A DNA stretch of 64,000 nt from Dyella sp. A6 (GCF_036320485.1 NZ_CP132911.1:620001-684000), one strand, 5' to 3'; numbered from the stretch's first letter, positions 18,039 to 27,730 are shown. Program-made: numbers and translations. The notes: generated by a model from the letters alone, not told the origin.

Positions 18039-18061
18039 ACGGGGCGCCATGGGCGCCCCGT
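18039..18061 (-). terminator. Rho-independent terminator of the S41 protease gene
   Basis: A 10-bp GC-rich stem (ACGGGGCGCC/GGCGCCCCGT) with a 3-base loop. On the minus strand it is followed by TTTCTTT. It lies 63 bases after the stop of the Tricorn-like gene. Confidence 0.85.
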
Positions 18062-18124
18062 CAGGTGATGCACCGTGCGCGCAGCCGGAATCCGCTGCGA
18101 TGGCGCGCCGGCAGCACTTGGAGC

Positions 18125-21100
18125 TCAGCTGCAGGTGGTGCTGTTCATACGGTCGGTGCACTTCGGATAGGCCGGCTGCGGCGGGAAAGCCGGAGTCCAC
18201 GGCGGCGGCGCGGGAAGCAAGCGTGGGGCGGCCTTGATCTTCTTCATCAGCATGTCCACGGTCGTCTCCAGCTGGGCGTCGTGGCCCTGGTTGAGCTGGC
18301 CGGGGTCGTCGTGCACGGTCACGTCCGGTATCACGCCGACGTTTTCCACTACCCACTTCGAGTGGATCGAATACATGCCGTTGTCGGAGATCACCAGGTG
18401 GCCGCCGTCCATCAGCTGAAACGGGCCGTCCAGGCCGCGCACGCCGGCCCAGCTGCGGTCGCCGATGATCGGACCCAGGTGTGCGGTCTTGAACATGTAG
18501 GGGAACATGTCGCCGTTGGATGCGGAGCCGCGGTTGTAGATCAGCGCCTTGTAGCCGTAGAACGCGTTGGGCCCCGGGAAGGTCCAGCCATGACGGGTGG
18601 CGAACATGTCGGTCAGCTGGCGTGCGATGCGGGAGAAGATCGACATCTCCAGCGCGTCCGATCCGCCGAGGTTCCAGCGGTCGTCGAAGATGATGCCCTG
18701 CTTGGTCAGCTGGCTGTAGTACTGGCGGATGAACTCGTGCGCGCCGGTGGATTCGAAGTCGTTCAGATAGACATAGCCGATCTTGCCGCCGGACAGTTTG
18801 TCGACCACCGCGCGGTTGTGCCGGATCCAGGCCAGCAGGTGCAGCTTGGTCGCATTGGCGACCGGCCTGACCCGGATGGTCCATGCATCGGCGCCCGTAG
18901 CCTGTCGCGAAAGACGCAGGCTGACAGTGGTGCCGTAGGTGCCGTTGAGCAGGGCGTACGGGTTCATCGGAGCCTTGAGCGGCTGGCCGTTGATCGCCAG
19001 CACGTAGTCTCCGACCGACACTTTCAGACCCGGCTGCGCCAGCGGTGCACGGTAGCCTGGCAGGGTGTTGTCGCCGTGGTAGATGCGCGTCAGCCGGTAG
19101 CGTCCGGAGGCCGGGTCCAGGGCGAAGTCGGCACCCAGGTCTGCGGTTTCCGTGGACGGGCTCTTCCAGCCCTGGTCGCCACCACCGACATACATGTGGC
19201 TTTCGCCGAAGGTGCCGATCATGTTGGCGATGACCCAGTTCACGTCGTCACGGCTGGCGGCGCGCGGCAGCAGCCGGCCGTAGCGCTGGCCCATGCTTGC
19301 CCAGTGGGCCTTGATCAGGTCCGGGTTGAGGAAATAGTCGCGCACGTCGCGCCATGCCTCGCCGAAGATCGTGGCCCACTCGGCGCGCGGCTGGACCCAA
19401 CGGCGCAGGTGCGAGAGATCCAGCGCCTGTGTCTTGGCCTTGGCATTGAAGCCGGCCGGGCGCAGCACCCACTTGCCCTTGGACTGGTAAAGCAGGGTCG
19501 AATCGTCGGCCGACAGCATCAGGCCCTGGCCGCCCTCGTCCAGGGTCAGGTCCTTGCGCTTCTTCAGGTCATAGGCGCGCAGCAGTGGCTTCTCGCCGGT
19601 CAGGTGGCCGCCGATGACCGGGTTGGGCTGGGTGGTGTAATAGACCACCCCGTTGGCCGCTACTACGCTGCTGATGTTGGTGGCTGGCACCGGCAACTGC
19701 ACCGCGCGCGACATCAGGCCGTCGAGGTCGATGTGCAGCGGACCGGTATGCTTCGGTGCGTGCTTGCCGCTGTCTTTCTTGTGGTCGCTTGCCGCGGTAC
19801 CTGCTGCCGCAGGCTGGCGCGGTGCCAGCGGGGACGGCGTGCTTTTCGACAGGGTCGCGGCGTACAGGCCGCTGCTGTCCAGGTTGGTCGTGCTGCTCCC
19901 GTCCAGCGCGCCGCCGGCCAGGTTGACCAGCCGGTCCGATGCGAAGAACAGGTATTTGCCGTTGCTGGAAAAGGCCGGAGTGACATCATCGAACTGCCCG
20001 CTACTGATGCCATGCAGGTGGTGGTCGGTGACGTGGTACAGGAACAGGCCGCTCTTGTTGTTGCCTAGCATGCGCGAGAACGCGATCCAGTCGCTGCCGG
20101 GCGACCAGGTCAGGTCGGTGAAGTTCTGCCGGCTGCTGGTATCGGTCGCCACCTGGTAGCGCGTGCCGTTCTGCACGTTCTGCAGCCACAGGTGTCCGGC
20201 TGAATCGATGTAGGTCAGCCAGTTGCCGTCTGGGCTCCAGGTCAGCGGGCCGTGATAGCTGCGCACCGAGTCATGGGTCAGCAGGCGCGGCGGTCCGCCG
20301 GCGGCGGTGCGTAGCGCGATTTCCTGGCTGCGGCCCTTGGCCAGGATGTAGGCGATCTGCTTGCCATCGGGCGACCAGACGGGGTCGCGCTCGTCGGCCG
20401 CGGGATCGTGCGTGAGGGTCAGCGTGCTGCCGTCCTTCGCGGGCACCGTGAACAGGGCGCCACGGCCGGAGAACACCGCCAGCTTGCCGCTGGGCGCGAT
20501 GGCCGCACCGTCGATCGCCTTGCCGGCATTCGTCCAGTGAGGCTGTTCGTCGATGCCATTGCTGGGCACGCGCACGTCGATCTTGTGCAACTGCCGGTCG
20601 GCGAAGGTGTACACGTACAGGTCGCCGCCGTCGGACATCGCAATGCCGTCGTCACCAAGCGTGGGCGAGTCGACGTCGTAGGTGTCGAAGTGGGTCAGCT
20701 GGGTGAAGCGGTTCTGGTCCAGTGAATACGACCACAGGTTCTGCACGCCGTGAGGGCCACGATCCGAGGTGAAGTAGATCGTGTTGCCGTGCCACATCGG
20801 CCACACGTCGGCGCCTTTCCAGTGCGTGATCTGGCGGCTCTTGCCGGTCTTGAAGTCGTAGGTCCAGATGTCCTGCGCCTGGCCACCGAAATAGTGTTTG
20901 CGATGGAACGGACGGAACACCCGGGAGAGTTTGTTGTAGGCCACCTCGGTGCCGCTGGTATTGAACGACAGCGGGCCGGTCCAGGGCAGCGGTAGCTGTC
21001 TGGGCAGGCCGCCGCCGAGCGGCACCTTGAAGGCGTGCATGACCTGCGGGTTGAAACTGGTGCGGCGGGACAGGAACACCACGTCCTTGCTGTCCGGGGT

Positions 21101-21517
21101 CCAGCCCAGCACGATGTTGTCCAGGCTCGTGCTCAGCTTGTCCTTGCCGACCGGCGTGTTCATCGAGTGATAGGTCAGCCGCTTCACTGAACCGCCGTCG
21201 GCCGGGATCACGTAGACGTCGGTGTTGCCCTGGTACCAGCCGGTGAAGGCGATCCACTTGCCGTCGGGCGAGTAGTGCGGCGCCATGTCGAAGCCGCTGT
21301 CGGAGGTGAGCTGGGTGGCGGTGCCGCCCTTGAGCGTGGTGCGCCACAGGTTGCCGGCGGCTTCGAAGACCACGCTGTCGCCATGCATTGTGGGGTAGCG
21401 GATCAGCAGCTGTGACGAATGGCCGCTGTCGGCAGCTGGTGTGGCCATGGCGGTGTTCGCCAGTCCCAGCCCTGCTGCCATGCACAGGCATCCATAGATC
21501 CTAAGCCAGCTCTTCAT
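18125..21517 (-). CDS. Tricorn-like S41 family peptidase, exported
   Basis: A 1130-residue protein with a Sec signal peptide (residues 1-25, cleavage near TAMA-TPA). Two beta-propeller regions with TolB/PD40-like repeats (FDMAPHYSPDGKWIAFTGWY; DPVWSPDGKQIAYIL) span about 40-580. A PDZ-like segment (about 830-900, VGDYVLAINGQPLKAPM) and a C-terminal S41 protease domain follow. The Tricorn catalytic Ser-His pair is seen in GESHMY (Ser773-His774) and the nucleophile in YNRGSASNGDMFPY (Ser1000). In Tricorn the residue after the nucleophile is Asp; here it is Asn1001. It probably degrades peptides in the periplasm. An alternative is a catalytically altered homologue. RBS GGGGG precedes the ATG, and the transcript ends at the terminator near 18050. 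Confidence 0.93.
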   Translation of the reverse strand: MKSWLRIYGCLCMAAGLGLANTAMATPAADSGHSSQLLIRYPTMHGDSVVFEAAGNLWRTTLKGGTATQLTSDSGFDMAPHYSPDGKWIAFTGWYQGNTDVYVIPADGGSVKRLTYHSMNTPVGKDKLSTSLDNIVLGWTPDSKDVVFLSRRTSFNPQVMHAFKVPLGGGLPRQLPLPWTGPLSFNTSGTEVAYNKLSRVFRPFHRKHYFGGQAQDIWTYDFKTGKSRQITHWKGADVWPMWHGNTIYFTSDRGPHGVQNLWSYSLDQNRFTQLTHFDTYDVDSPTLGDDGIAMSDGGDLYVYTFADRQLHKIDVRVPSNGIDEQPHWTNAGKAIDGAAIAPSGKLAVFSGRGALFTVPAKDGSTLTLTHDPAADERDPVWSPDGKQIAYILAKGRSQEIALRTAAGGPPRLLTHDSVRSYHGPLTWSPDGNWLTYIDSAGHLWLQNVQNGTRYQVATDTSSRQNFTDLTWSPGSDWIAFSRMLGNNKSGLFLYHVTDHHLHGISSGQFDDVTPAFSSNGKYLFFASDRLVNLAGGALDGSSTTNLDSSGLYAATLSKSTPSPLAPRQPAAAGTAASDHKKDSGKHAPKHTGPLHIDLDGLMSRAVQLPVPATNISSVVAANGVVYYTTQPNPVIGGHLTGEKPLLRAYDLKKRKDLTLDEGGQGLMLSADDSTLLYQSKGKWVLRPAGFNAKAKTQALDLSHLRRWVQPRAEWATIFGEAWRDVRDYFLNPDLIKAHWASMGQRYGRLLPRAASRDDVNWVIANMIGTFGESHMYVGGGDQGWKSPSTETADLGADFALDPASGRYRLTRIYHGDNTLPGYRAPLAQPGLKVSVGDYVLAINGQPLKAPMNPYALLNGTYGTTVSLRLSRQATGADAWTIRVRPVANATKLHLLAWIRHNRAVVDKLSGGKIGYVYLNDFESTGAHEFIRQYYSQLTKQGIIFDDRWNLGGSDALEMSIFSRIARQLTDMFATRHGWTFPGPNAFYGYKALIYNRGSASNGDMFPYMFKTAHLGPIIGDRSWAGVRGLDGPFQLMDGGHLVISDNGMYSIHSKWVVENVGVIPDVTVHDDPGQLNQGHDAQLETTVDMLMKKIKAAPRLLPAPPPWTPAFPPQPAYPKCTDRMNSTTCS

Positions 21518-21642
21518 CGTGCCCCCTTTTGGTCATGGTCCGTTTCCCTGCGTCGTTGCAAGTGGTCGAAGATGAATCATGCTGGCGGGGTGTCAAGTGC
21601 GTGAGGTCATGACGGCGACCGCAAGGCGCGGGCGACAGCGCC

Positions 21643-21670
21643 AAAAAAAGAGGGGCCGAAGCCCCTCTTT
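21643..21670 (-). terminator. Rho-independent terminator of the 2-oxoacid dehydrogenase operon
   Basis: On the minus strand the stem AAAGAGGGGC-TTCG-GCCCCTCTTT is followed by a T-run of seven including the end of the stem. It lies about 27 bases after the E2 stop codon. Confidence 0.93.
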
Positions 21671-21696
21671 GCAACTGCTGACAGCGCGAAAGGCTG

Positions 21697-23031
21697 TTAT
21701 TGCGGCAGCGACAGATCGTCCAGCAGCGCCTTGAGGAAGCGCGCCGCTTCGCCACCGGTAGCGGCGCGGTGGTCGAAGGTCAGGCTGATCGGCATGCGGC
21801 GATGCACTTCGATGCCGCCCATCACCGCCACCACGTCGTGGCTGAGTTTGCCGGCACCGATGATCGCCACGCACGGCGGCACCACCACCGGGGTCGCGTA
21901 GCGACCGGCGAACATGCCGAAGTTGCTCAGGCTGATGGTGTAGCCCGACAGCTCGGACGGCGGGATCGTGCGGTCCTCGACCTGGGTACGCAGGCGCTTG
22001 ATGCCGGCGCGGATGCCGGCACCGTCGAGTACGTCGGCGTTGCGCAGGGCCGGCACGAACAGGCCATCGTCGGTGTCCACGGCGATGCCGATGTCCACGT
22101 GCGGATGCAGGGTGCGGCTGAGGTTCTTGCCGTCGAACCAGGCATTCAGCGCGGGCACTGCCTTGCAGGCGGCGACGATCGAGCGGATCAGGCGTGCGGT
22201 GATGTCCTGCTTGCCGATCCAGGCGTGCAGGTCGGCGTCGTCCACCAGCGTGGTCGGCACCACGTTGGCGTGCGCCTCGGCCATGACGCGGGCCATATTG
22301 CGACGCACGCCCTTGAGCTGCTCGGGCTGGCCGCTGGCCTGCACCGACGGCGGCGCGGTGCGTACCGGCTTGCCGGCCAGCGAGACCGGGCTGCGTTGCG
22401 GTTCGGGCTGCGGCAGTTCGGGCGCCAGGTGACGGCCGGCCGAAGACGGCACGGCGCCGAGCGGAGCGCTGCCGTTGGCGGCGGCCTGCTTGACGTCCTG
22501 CAGGGTCACCACGCCGTCGGCACCGCTCGGGCGGACGCGGGCAAGGTCGACCTTGAGCTTCTTGGCCAGCGCGCGCACCGCGGGTACCGCCTTCACGCCG
22601 CCGATGCTGGCGGCCTGCTCGACGTGCACGGTGTTGCCGCTGACCATCGCACCGACCACGGTGCCTTCGTCTTCGCGGTCAGCCGTGGCGGACGCGGCCG
22701 GAGCGGGGGCAGGGGCCGGTGCCTCGCTCTTCTTCGGGCCGTGGTGATGGCCGGTGGCCTCGGCCTCGGCACGCTGCTTGGCATTCGGGTCGGGCTCGAA
22801 GTCGGCCAGTGCCGCACCGGTCTCGATCACGTCGCCGGCGGCACCATGCAGCTTGGTCACCTTGCCGGTATAGGGCGAGGGAACCTCGACCACCGCCTTG
22901 GCGGTTTCCATCGAAACCAGCGGAGCGTCGAGCTTGATGGTGTCGCCTTCCTTCACGTGCCATTCGACCACGGTGGCGTCGGGCAGGCCTTCGCCGAGGT
23001 CGGGCAGGTGGAATGTCTTGATGTCAGCCAT
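21697..23031 (-). CDS. 2-oxoacid dehydrogenase E2 (dihydrolipoamide acyltransferase)
   Basis: A 444-residue E2 subunit. The N-terminal lipoyl domain (residues 4-78) carries the lipoylated Lys45 in METAKAVVEV. An Ala/Pro-rich linker follows, then a peripheral subunit-binding domain (about 133-172, VPAVRALAKKLKVDLARVRP) and the catalytic acyltransferase domain (from about 215). The active-site motif HxxxDG reads HRAATG (His421, Thr425), so the usual Asp is Thr; I recall similar variants in related E2s. It transfers acyl groups to CoA in a branched-chain 2-oxoacid or pyruvate dehydrogenase complex. In this order such complexes supply iso-branched fatty-acid primers. No E3 gene is nearby. The start at 23031 (MADIK) is preferred over an upstream TTG. 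Confidence 0.94.
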   Translation of the reverse strand: MADIKTFHLPDLGEGLPDATVVEWHVKEGDTIKLDAPLVSMETAKAVVEVPSPYTGKVTKLHGAAGDVIETGAALADFEPDPNAKQRAEAEATGHHHGPKKSEAPAPAPAPAASATADREDEGTVVGAMVSGNTVHVEQAASIGGVKAVPAVRALAKKLKVDLARVRPSGADGVVTLQDVKQAAANGSAPLGAVPSSAGRHLAPELPQPEPQRSPVSLAGKPVRTAPPSVQASGQPEQLKGVRRNMARVMAEAHANVVPTTLVDDADLHAWIGKQDITARLIRSIVAACKAVPALNAWFDGKNLSRTLHPHVDIGIAVDTDDGLFVPALRNADVLDGAGIRAGIKRLRTQVEDRTIPPSELSGYTISLSNFGMFAGRYATPVVVPPCVAIIGAGKLSHDVVAVMGGIEVHRRMPISLTFDHRAATGGEAARFLKALLDDLSLPQ

Positions 23032-23052
23032 GAGTGGGTTTCCGGGCAAAGG

Positions 23053-24033
23053 TTAGCTGGCGGCCAGCGTGCGCTTGGCGGCGTCGACGATGCGATCCAC
23101 GCTCGGCAGGTACTTCATTTCGAGGCGGAACAGCGGAATGTGCGTGTCGTAGCCGGTGACGCGCTCGACCGGGGCGAGCAGGTCGTACATGCATTCCTCG
23201 GACAGGCGCGCGGCGATTTCGGCACCGAAGCCCGCGGTCTTGGGGGCTTCGTGCACGATCACGCAGCGACCGGTCTTCTGTACCGACTCGGCGATGGTGT
23301 CGAAGTCCAGCGGGGTCAGCGTGGCGACGTCGATCACCTCGGCGCTGATGCCCTGTGTGGCCAGTTCGTCGGCGGCTTCCAGCGTTTCCTTCACCTGCGC
23401 GCCCCAGGTCACCAGGGTCACGTCGGTGCCGTCGCGCAGCACGAAGCACACGTCCAGCGGCAGCGCCTCGCCGTCATCGGGCACCTCTTCCTTGTACTGG
23501 CGGTAGATGCGCTTGGGTTCGAAGAACATCACCGGGTCCGGATCGCGGATCGCGGCCAGCAGCAGGCCGTAGGCGCGTGCCGGCGAGGACGGCATCACCA
23601 CGCGCAGGCCGGGAATGTTGGTGAACAGGTGTTCGTTGGCTTCGGAGTGGTGTTCCGGCGCGCGGATGCCGCCGCCCCACGGGGCACGCCACACGGCGGG
23701 CACGGTGATGCGGCCGCGGGTACGGTTGCGCAGGCGCGCGGCGTGGCAGGCGATCTGCTCCATCATCGGATAGATGAAGCCTTCGAACTGCGCCTCGGCC
23801 ACCGGCTTCATACCCTGTGCGGCCATGCCGACGGTGACGCCGGCGATGGTGGTCTCGTCCAGTGGCGTGTCGAGCACGCGCATGTCGCCGAACTTCTCCT
23901 GCAGGCCCTGGGTGGCACGGAACACGCCGCCGTTGACGCCCACGTCCTCGCCCAGCACGACCACGCTTTCGTCGTGCGCCATTTCGTAGGCCAGCGCCTG
24001 GGTGACGGCCTCGATGAGAGTGATTTGTGCCAT
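23053..24033 (-). CDS. 2-oxoacid dehydrogenase E1 beta subunit
   Basis: A 326-residue transketolase-like E1 beta subunit (pyrimidine-binding and C-terminal domains), of the alpha2-beta2 E1 type found in branched-chain 2-oxoacid and Gram-positive-style pyruvate dehydrogenases. Typical segments are ESVVVLGEDVGVNGGVFRAT near the N-terminus and GADVTL-like TDVTLVTWGAQVKETLEAAD further on. It lies three bases after the E1 alpha stop and 21 bases before the E2 start, in one operon. The substrate cannot be settled from sequence; a branched-chain complex is the likeliest guess. Confidence 0.93.
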   Translation of the reverse strand: MAQITLIEAVTQALAYEMAHDESVVVLGEDVGVNGGVFRATQGLQEKFGDMRVLDTPLDETTIAGVTVGMAAQGMKPVAEAQFEGFIYPMMEQIACHAARLRNRTRGRITVPAVWRAPWGGGIRAPEHHSEANEHLFTNIPGLRVVMPSSPARAYGLLLAAIRDPDPVMFFEPKRIYRQYKEEVPDDGEALPLDVCFVLRDGTDVTLVTWGAQVKETLEAADELATQGISAEVIDVATLTPLDFDTIAESVQKTGRCVIVHEAPKTAGFGAEIAARLSEECMYDLLAPVERVTGYDTHIPLFRLEMKYLPSVDRIVDAAKRTLAAS

Positions 24034-24036
24034 GAC

Positions 24037-25125
24037 TCAGTGACCCTTGTTGTTTTCGAGCGAGAGGGCGAGATCGCGCTGTTTGGCGAGATCGGCAGGA
24101 ACCTCGGCGAAGATGTAGTCGAACATCGCCGTGACGGGCTGCGTCTTGGTCTCGAGGTAGGCATTCACCTCGTTGTCCATCCACTCGTCGCACTCGGCCT
24201 TCCAGGCCTCTTCCTTGGCGTCGTCCCACACGCCCTTGGCCACCAGCCAGTTGCGCAGGCGCTTCATCGGTTCCTTCGCCCAGGCGTCCTTCACTTCCTG
24301 CTCGCCACGGTAGCGGCGGGCGTCGTCGGCCGTGGTGTGGTCGCCGAGGCGATAGGTCACCGCCTCGACCACGCTGCCGCCTTCGCCGTTGCGGGCGCGC
24401 TCCAGCGCGTCTTCCATCGCCTTGCGCACGGCGATGATGTCATTGCCGTCCACCTGGATGCAGTGCAGGCCGGCGGCCAGGCCCTTCTGCGCCAGGGTGG
24501 GCGCGCCGGTCTGGATCTTGCGGGGCACCGAGATCGCCCACTGGTTGTTGACGATCACCGCCACCATCGGCAGGTTCTGCGCGCCGGTGATGTTGATGGC
24601 GCCGTAGAAGTCGCCCTTGGACGAGCCGCCGTCGCCGATGGTGCACACGGCCACGCGCTTCTCACCGCGGATCTTGAAGGCAAGTGCGCTGCCGGCGGCG
24701 TGCAGACATTGCGTGGCGATCGGCACCGACCAGGCGAAGTCGTGACGCGCCGGTTCCTTCTGGTAGTCGTTGCCGCGCTCGTCGCCGCCCCAGTACATGT
24801 AGACCTCGCGCGGCTGCACGCCGCGATAGAGCTGCGCGCCGTATTCGCGATAGCTGGGGGCAAACACGTCTTCCGGCTTCATCGCGCTGCCGATGCCGAC
24901 GTGGGCGGCTTCGTGGCCCAGACAGCTGGCATAGGTGCCGAGCTTGCCGGTACGCTGCAGTGCCACCGACTTGGCGTCGAACACGCGGGTGGACAACATC
25001 AGCTTGTAGAGCTCGACCATGTGGTCGAGATCCTGGGCGAAGGCTGGCAGGTCGTCACGGACCTGGTTGCCCTCGGCATCGAGGTATTGCAGGTACTCGA
25101 TTTCGAACTTGGCGGCGATGGACAC
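24037..25125 (-). CDS. 2-oxoacid dehydrogenase E1 alpha subunit
   Basis: A 362-residue E1 alpha subunit with the thiamine-diphosphate motif GDGGSSKGDFYGAINITGAQ continuing to NN (GDG-x~26-NN). It also has the LGHEAAHVGIG segment and a C-terminal region with DDARRYR, near the phosphorylation-loop position of the family. The start is a GTG at 25125 (VSIAAKFE) with GGGAG about seven bases upstream. The open frame runs on to 26079 only because it is antisense to kynA. It is the first gene of the E1alpha-E1beta-E2 operon and divergent from kynA. Confidence 0.94.
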   Translation of the reverse strand: MSIAAKFEIEYLQYLDAEGNQVRDDLPAFAQDLDHMVELYKLMLSTRVFDAKSVALQRTGKLGTYASCLGHEAAHVGIGSAMKPEDVFAPSYREYGAQLYRGVQPREVYMYWGGDERGNDYQKEPARHDFAWSVPIATQCLHAAGSALAFKIRGEKRVAVCTIGDGGSSKGDFYGAINITGAQNLPMVAVIVNNQWAISVPRKIQTGAPTLAQKGLAAGLHCIQVDGNDIIAVRKAMEDALERARNGEGGSVVEAVTYRLGDHTTADDARRYRGEQEVKDAWAKEPMKRLRNWLVAKGVWDDAKEEAWKAECDEWMDNEVNAYLETKTQPVTAMFDYIFAEVPADLAKQRDLALSLENNKGH

Positions 25126-25335
25126 GACTCGCTCCCGAAATGGACATGAAGGTGAATGGGGCGGGAGGCGGCAGCCCATCCAGCGGGGCCGTGCGCGCAA
25201 AAATCCCTTGATAAAGACAGCGATTGATAACAGGCGCGCATGCTGCGCTGCAAGGTACGGTGCAGCATGCGGAGGAGTACGGGCCGCTTCCGTGACGGCG
25301 TTAACATGGGCGCTTTTGGGGGCTTGCGGAGCACC

Positions 25336-26187
25336 ATGACGGACAACCAGCGCGACCTCGAAGTGGGCATCGAACGCGACCTGAACGGGCGCATGACCTA
25401 TGCCGGCTACCTGCACCTGGACACGCTGCTGTCGGCGCAGCGCCCGCTTTCCGACCCGCCGTACCACGACGAATTGCTGTTCATCGTGCAGCACCATGTG
25501 GCCGAGCTGTGGCTGAAGCTGGTGATCCACGAACTGCGGGCGGCGATCGGCTTCCTGCGCGACGATCGCATTGATCCCTGCCTGAAAGTGCTGGCGCGGG
25601 TGAAGCAGATCCAGCGCCAGCTGTTCGAGCAGTGGTCGGTGCTGGAGACGATGACGCCGCACGAGTACCTGGCGTTCCGCGATGCGCTGGGGCCGTCGTC
25701 CGGGTTCCAGTCGGTGCAGTACCGCACGGTGGAATTCATCCTGGGCAACAAGCAGGCGGCGATGCTCGACGTCTTCGCCCACGATGCCGCCGCGCAGGCC
25801 GAACTGCGCGCCACGCTGGACGCGCCAGGACTTTACGACGAAGTGCTGCACTGGCTGGCGCGTCGTGGTCACGCGGTGCCGGTCGCCGCGCTGCAGCGGG
25901 ACGTGAGCCTGCCGTGGCAGCGCAGCGAGGAGCTGCTGCCGATGTTCCGTCGCATCTACGAGGCGCCTGAATCGTTCTGGGCCGAATACCATCTGTGCGA
26001 AACGCTGGTGGATATCGAGGAAAGCTTCCAGCTTTGGCGTTTCCGCCACATGAAAGCGGTCGAACGGATCATCGGACACCGTCGCGGCACCGGCGGTTCC
26101 TCGGGCGTCGGCTTCCTGAAGCAGGCGCTGGACCTGACCTTTTTCCCGGAACTGCTGGACGTGCGCACCCTGCTGGGTACGCCGTGA
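25336..26187 (+). CDS. kynA: Tryptophan 2,3-dioxygenase
   Basis: A 283-residue haem dioxygenase that opens the indole ring of L-tryptophan to N-formylkynurenine in the cytoplasm. Family landmarks are [11 protein letters not shown] (His54 in the active site), GFQSVQYR, the proximal haem ligand His238 in [20 protein letters not shown], and the GTGGSSG loop over the substrate. Length and residues agree with the well-studied Xanthomonas enzyme. The ATG at 25336 has GGAG five bases upstream; a longer frame from 25240 is unlikely. No other kynurenine-pathway gene is in the window. A POT transporter gene follows 58 bases downstream. Confidence 0.97.
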   Translation: MTDNQRDLEVGIERDLNGRMTYAGYLHLDTLLSAQRPLSDPPYHDELLFIVQHHVAELWLKLVIHELRAAIGFLRDDRIDPCLKVLARVKQIQRQLFEQWSVLETMTPHEYLAFRDALGPSSGFQSVQYRTVEFILGNKQAAMLDVFAHDAAAQAELRATLDAPGLYDEVLHWLARRGHAVPVAALQRDVSLPWQRSEELLPMFRRIYEAPESFWAEYHLCETLVDIEESFQLWRFRHMKAVERIIGHRRGTGGSSGVGFLKQALDLTFFPELLDVRTLLGTP

Positions 26188-26245
26188 ACCTTTACGGCCG
26201 CGAGCGATCCCAACCGGATCGCACTACATCACAGGGGATTCCCGC

Positions 26246-27730
26246 ATGAATGAAGCACGGGCCGTCGCGCCCTCGGACCTGCCGCGCGAAGGCAGCCTGT
26301 GGGGGCATCCGCGCCAGCTGTGGATGCTGCTCGGGGTCACCGTCTGGTTCAATTTCGCCTTCTACGGTTTCCGCGCCTTCCTGGCGCCGTACATCGCGCA
26401 GCACTTCTTCGCGCACCTGGGCGCGGCCGCGGCGCAGCGCCAGGCCGATCTGCTGGGCAGCGGCTTCCTAGCGCTGATGTACGCCACGCCGATCGTCGGC
26501 GGCTACGTGGCCGACAAGATCCTGGGCGAAACGCGCTCGGTGGCACTGTCGTTCTGGCTGGGTACGCTGGCGCTGCTGCTGATGGCGCTGCCCACGCTGG
26601 AGGGTTTCGAGCTGGGCATGGCGGCGTTCGCGCTGGGGGTTGGGCTGAACATCCCGCTCACGGTGCTGATCGGGCGCAATTACGCCGATGACGATTCCCG
26701 TCGTGACGGCGGCTACACGCTGTACTACCTGGCCATCAACCTGGGCTCGTTCATCGCGCCGATGATCTGCGCGGACCTGATCGGGCGTCACTACGGATAT
26801 CGCTGGGGTTTCCTCGCGGCGGCCGTGGGCATGCTTTTGGCGGGCGTGGTGTTCCAGTGGCGCAAACACAAGCTGGATCCGCTGCTGCCCAAGGGCGATC
26901 ACCTGCATGGGCCGATGGCGACGGTGTGGGTCGTGCTGGCGATCGCCGTGCTGATGTATCCGGTTGCCATGCTGCTGGCCTATCCGCGGATATTGAGCGA
27001 TGTGATGTATGCGCTGATGGGCCTGCTGGTGCTGTATTTCGCGGTCAGCTGCGTGCGCCGGCGCGATCGCGTGCAGACGCAGCGTTACCTGGCCTTGCTG
27101 CTGCTGTTCGTCGGCCTGGTGGTGTTCTGGGCGCTCAGCCTGCAGGGCGTCACCTCGCTCAACTTCCTGGCCCGCGACTACGTCGATGCGCCGTGGGACT
27201 TCAGCTGGTTCCAGTCGGCCAACCCGTTCTACATCCTGCTGTTCGCGCCGTTCCTGGCGATGCTGTGGCCGTGGCTGGAACGGCGCGGTCGCGATCCGTC
27301 CACGCCGCGCAAGTTCGGCATCGGCGTGGTGCTGGTGGCGCTGAGCTACGGCGTGCTGGTGTATGCGATCGACCACCTGCGGCATGGCGACGGTCACATC
27401 GGCTGGTGGCCGCTGATGCTGTGCTATCTGCTGCAGACCCTGGGCGAGCTGGCGCTGTCGCCGATCGGCTACGCCCTGGTCGGCCAGCTTGCCGCACCGG
27501 AGGAGTCCTCGCTGGCGATGGGCGGCTGGTTCTTCGGTGTGGCGATCGCCTACCAGCTGGCCGGCTGGATCGCCACGCTGACCACCAAGATGTCCGGCAC
27601 GACGGCGATCACCGGTATCAGCGACTACGCCCATGTCTATACCCAGGTGTTTGCCTGGGGTCTCGGGGTGGGTCTGGTGTTCCTGTTTGCCGCGCCGTGG
27701 ATCCGCAAGCTGATGCACGGCGTGCATTAG
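26246..27730 (+). CDS. POT/PTR2-family transporter lacking the ExxER motif
   Basis: A 494-residue membrane protein with 12-14 predicted helices of the proton-dependent oligopeptide transporter family. It shows GGYVADKILGE in the loop after helix 2 and a YYLAINLGSFIAP segment. In the first helix the position of the proton-coupling ExxER motif reads TVWFN (residues 32-36), so both glutamates and the arginine are missing. Transport may use a different coupling, or the protein may carry another solute. The gene follows kynA by 58 bases and precedes a second POT gene with a canonical motif, so a role in amino-acid or peptide uptake is plausible. Confidence 0.9.
   Translation: MNEARAVAPSDLPREGSLWGHPRQLWMLLGVTVWFNFAFYGFRAFLAPYIAQHFFAHLGAAAAQRQADLLGSGFLALMYATPIVGGYVADKILGETRSVALSFWLGTLALLLMALPTLEGFELGMAAFALGVGLNIPLTVLIGRNYADDDSRRDGGYTLYYLAINLGSFIAPMICADLIGRHYGYRWGFLAAAVGMLLAGVVFQWRKHKLDPLLPKGDHLHGPMATVWVVLAIAVLMYPVAMLLAYPRILSDVMYALMGLLVLYFAVSCVRRRDRVQTQRYLALLLLFVGLVVFWALSLQGVTSLNFLARDYVDAPWDFSWFQSANPFYILLFAPFLAMLWPWLERRGRDPSTPRKFGIGVVLVALSYGVLVYAIDHLRHGDGHIGWWPLMLCYLLQTLGELALSPIGYALVGQLAAPEESSLAMGGWFFGVAIAYQLAGWIATLTTKMSGTTAITGISDYAHVYTQVFAWGLGVGLVFLFAAPWIRKLMHGVH

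Noticed and set aside
25126..26079. N-terminal extension of the E1 alpha frame
   Set aside because: The extra residues lie opposite kynA and do not resemble any E1 region; the GTG at 25125 has a good ribosome-binding site.
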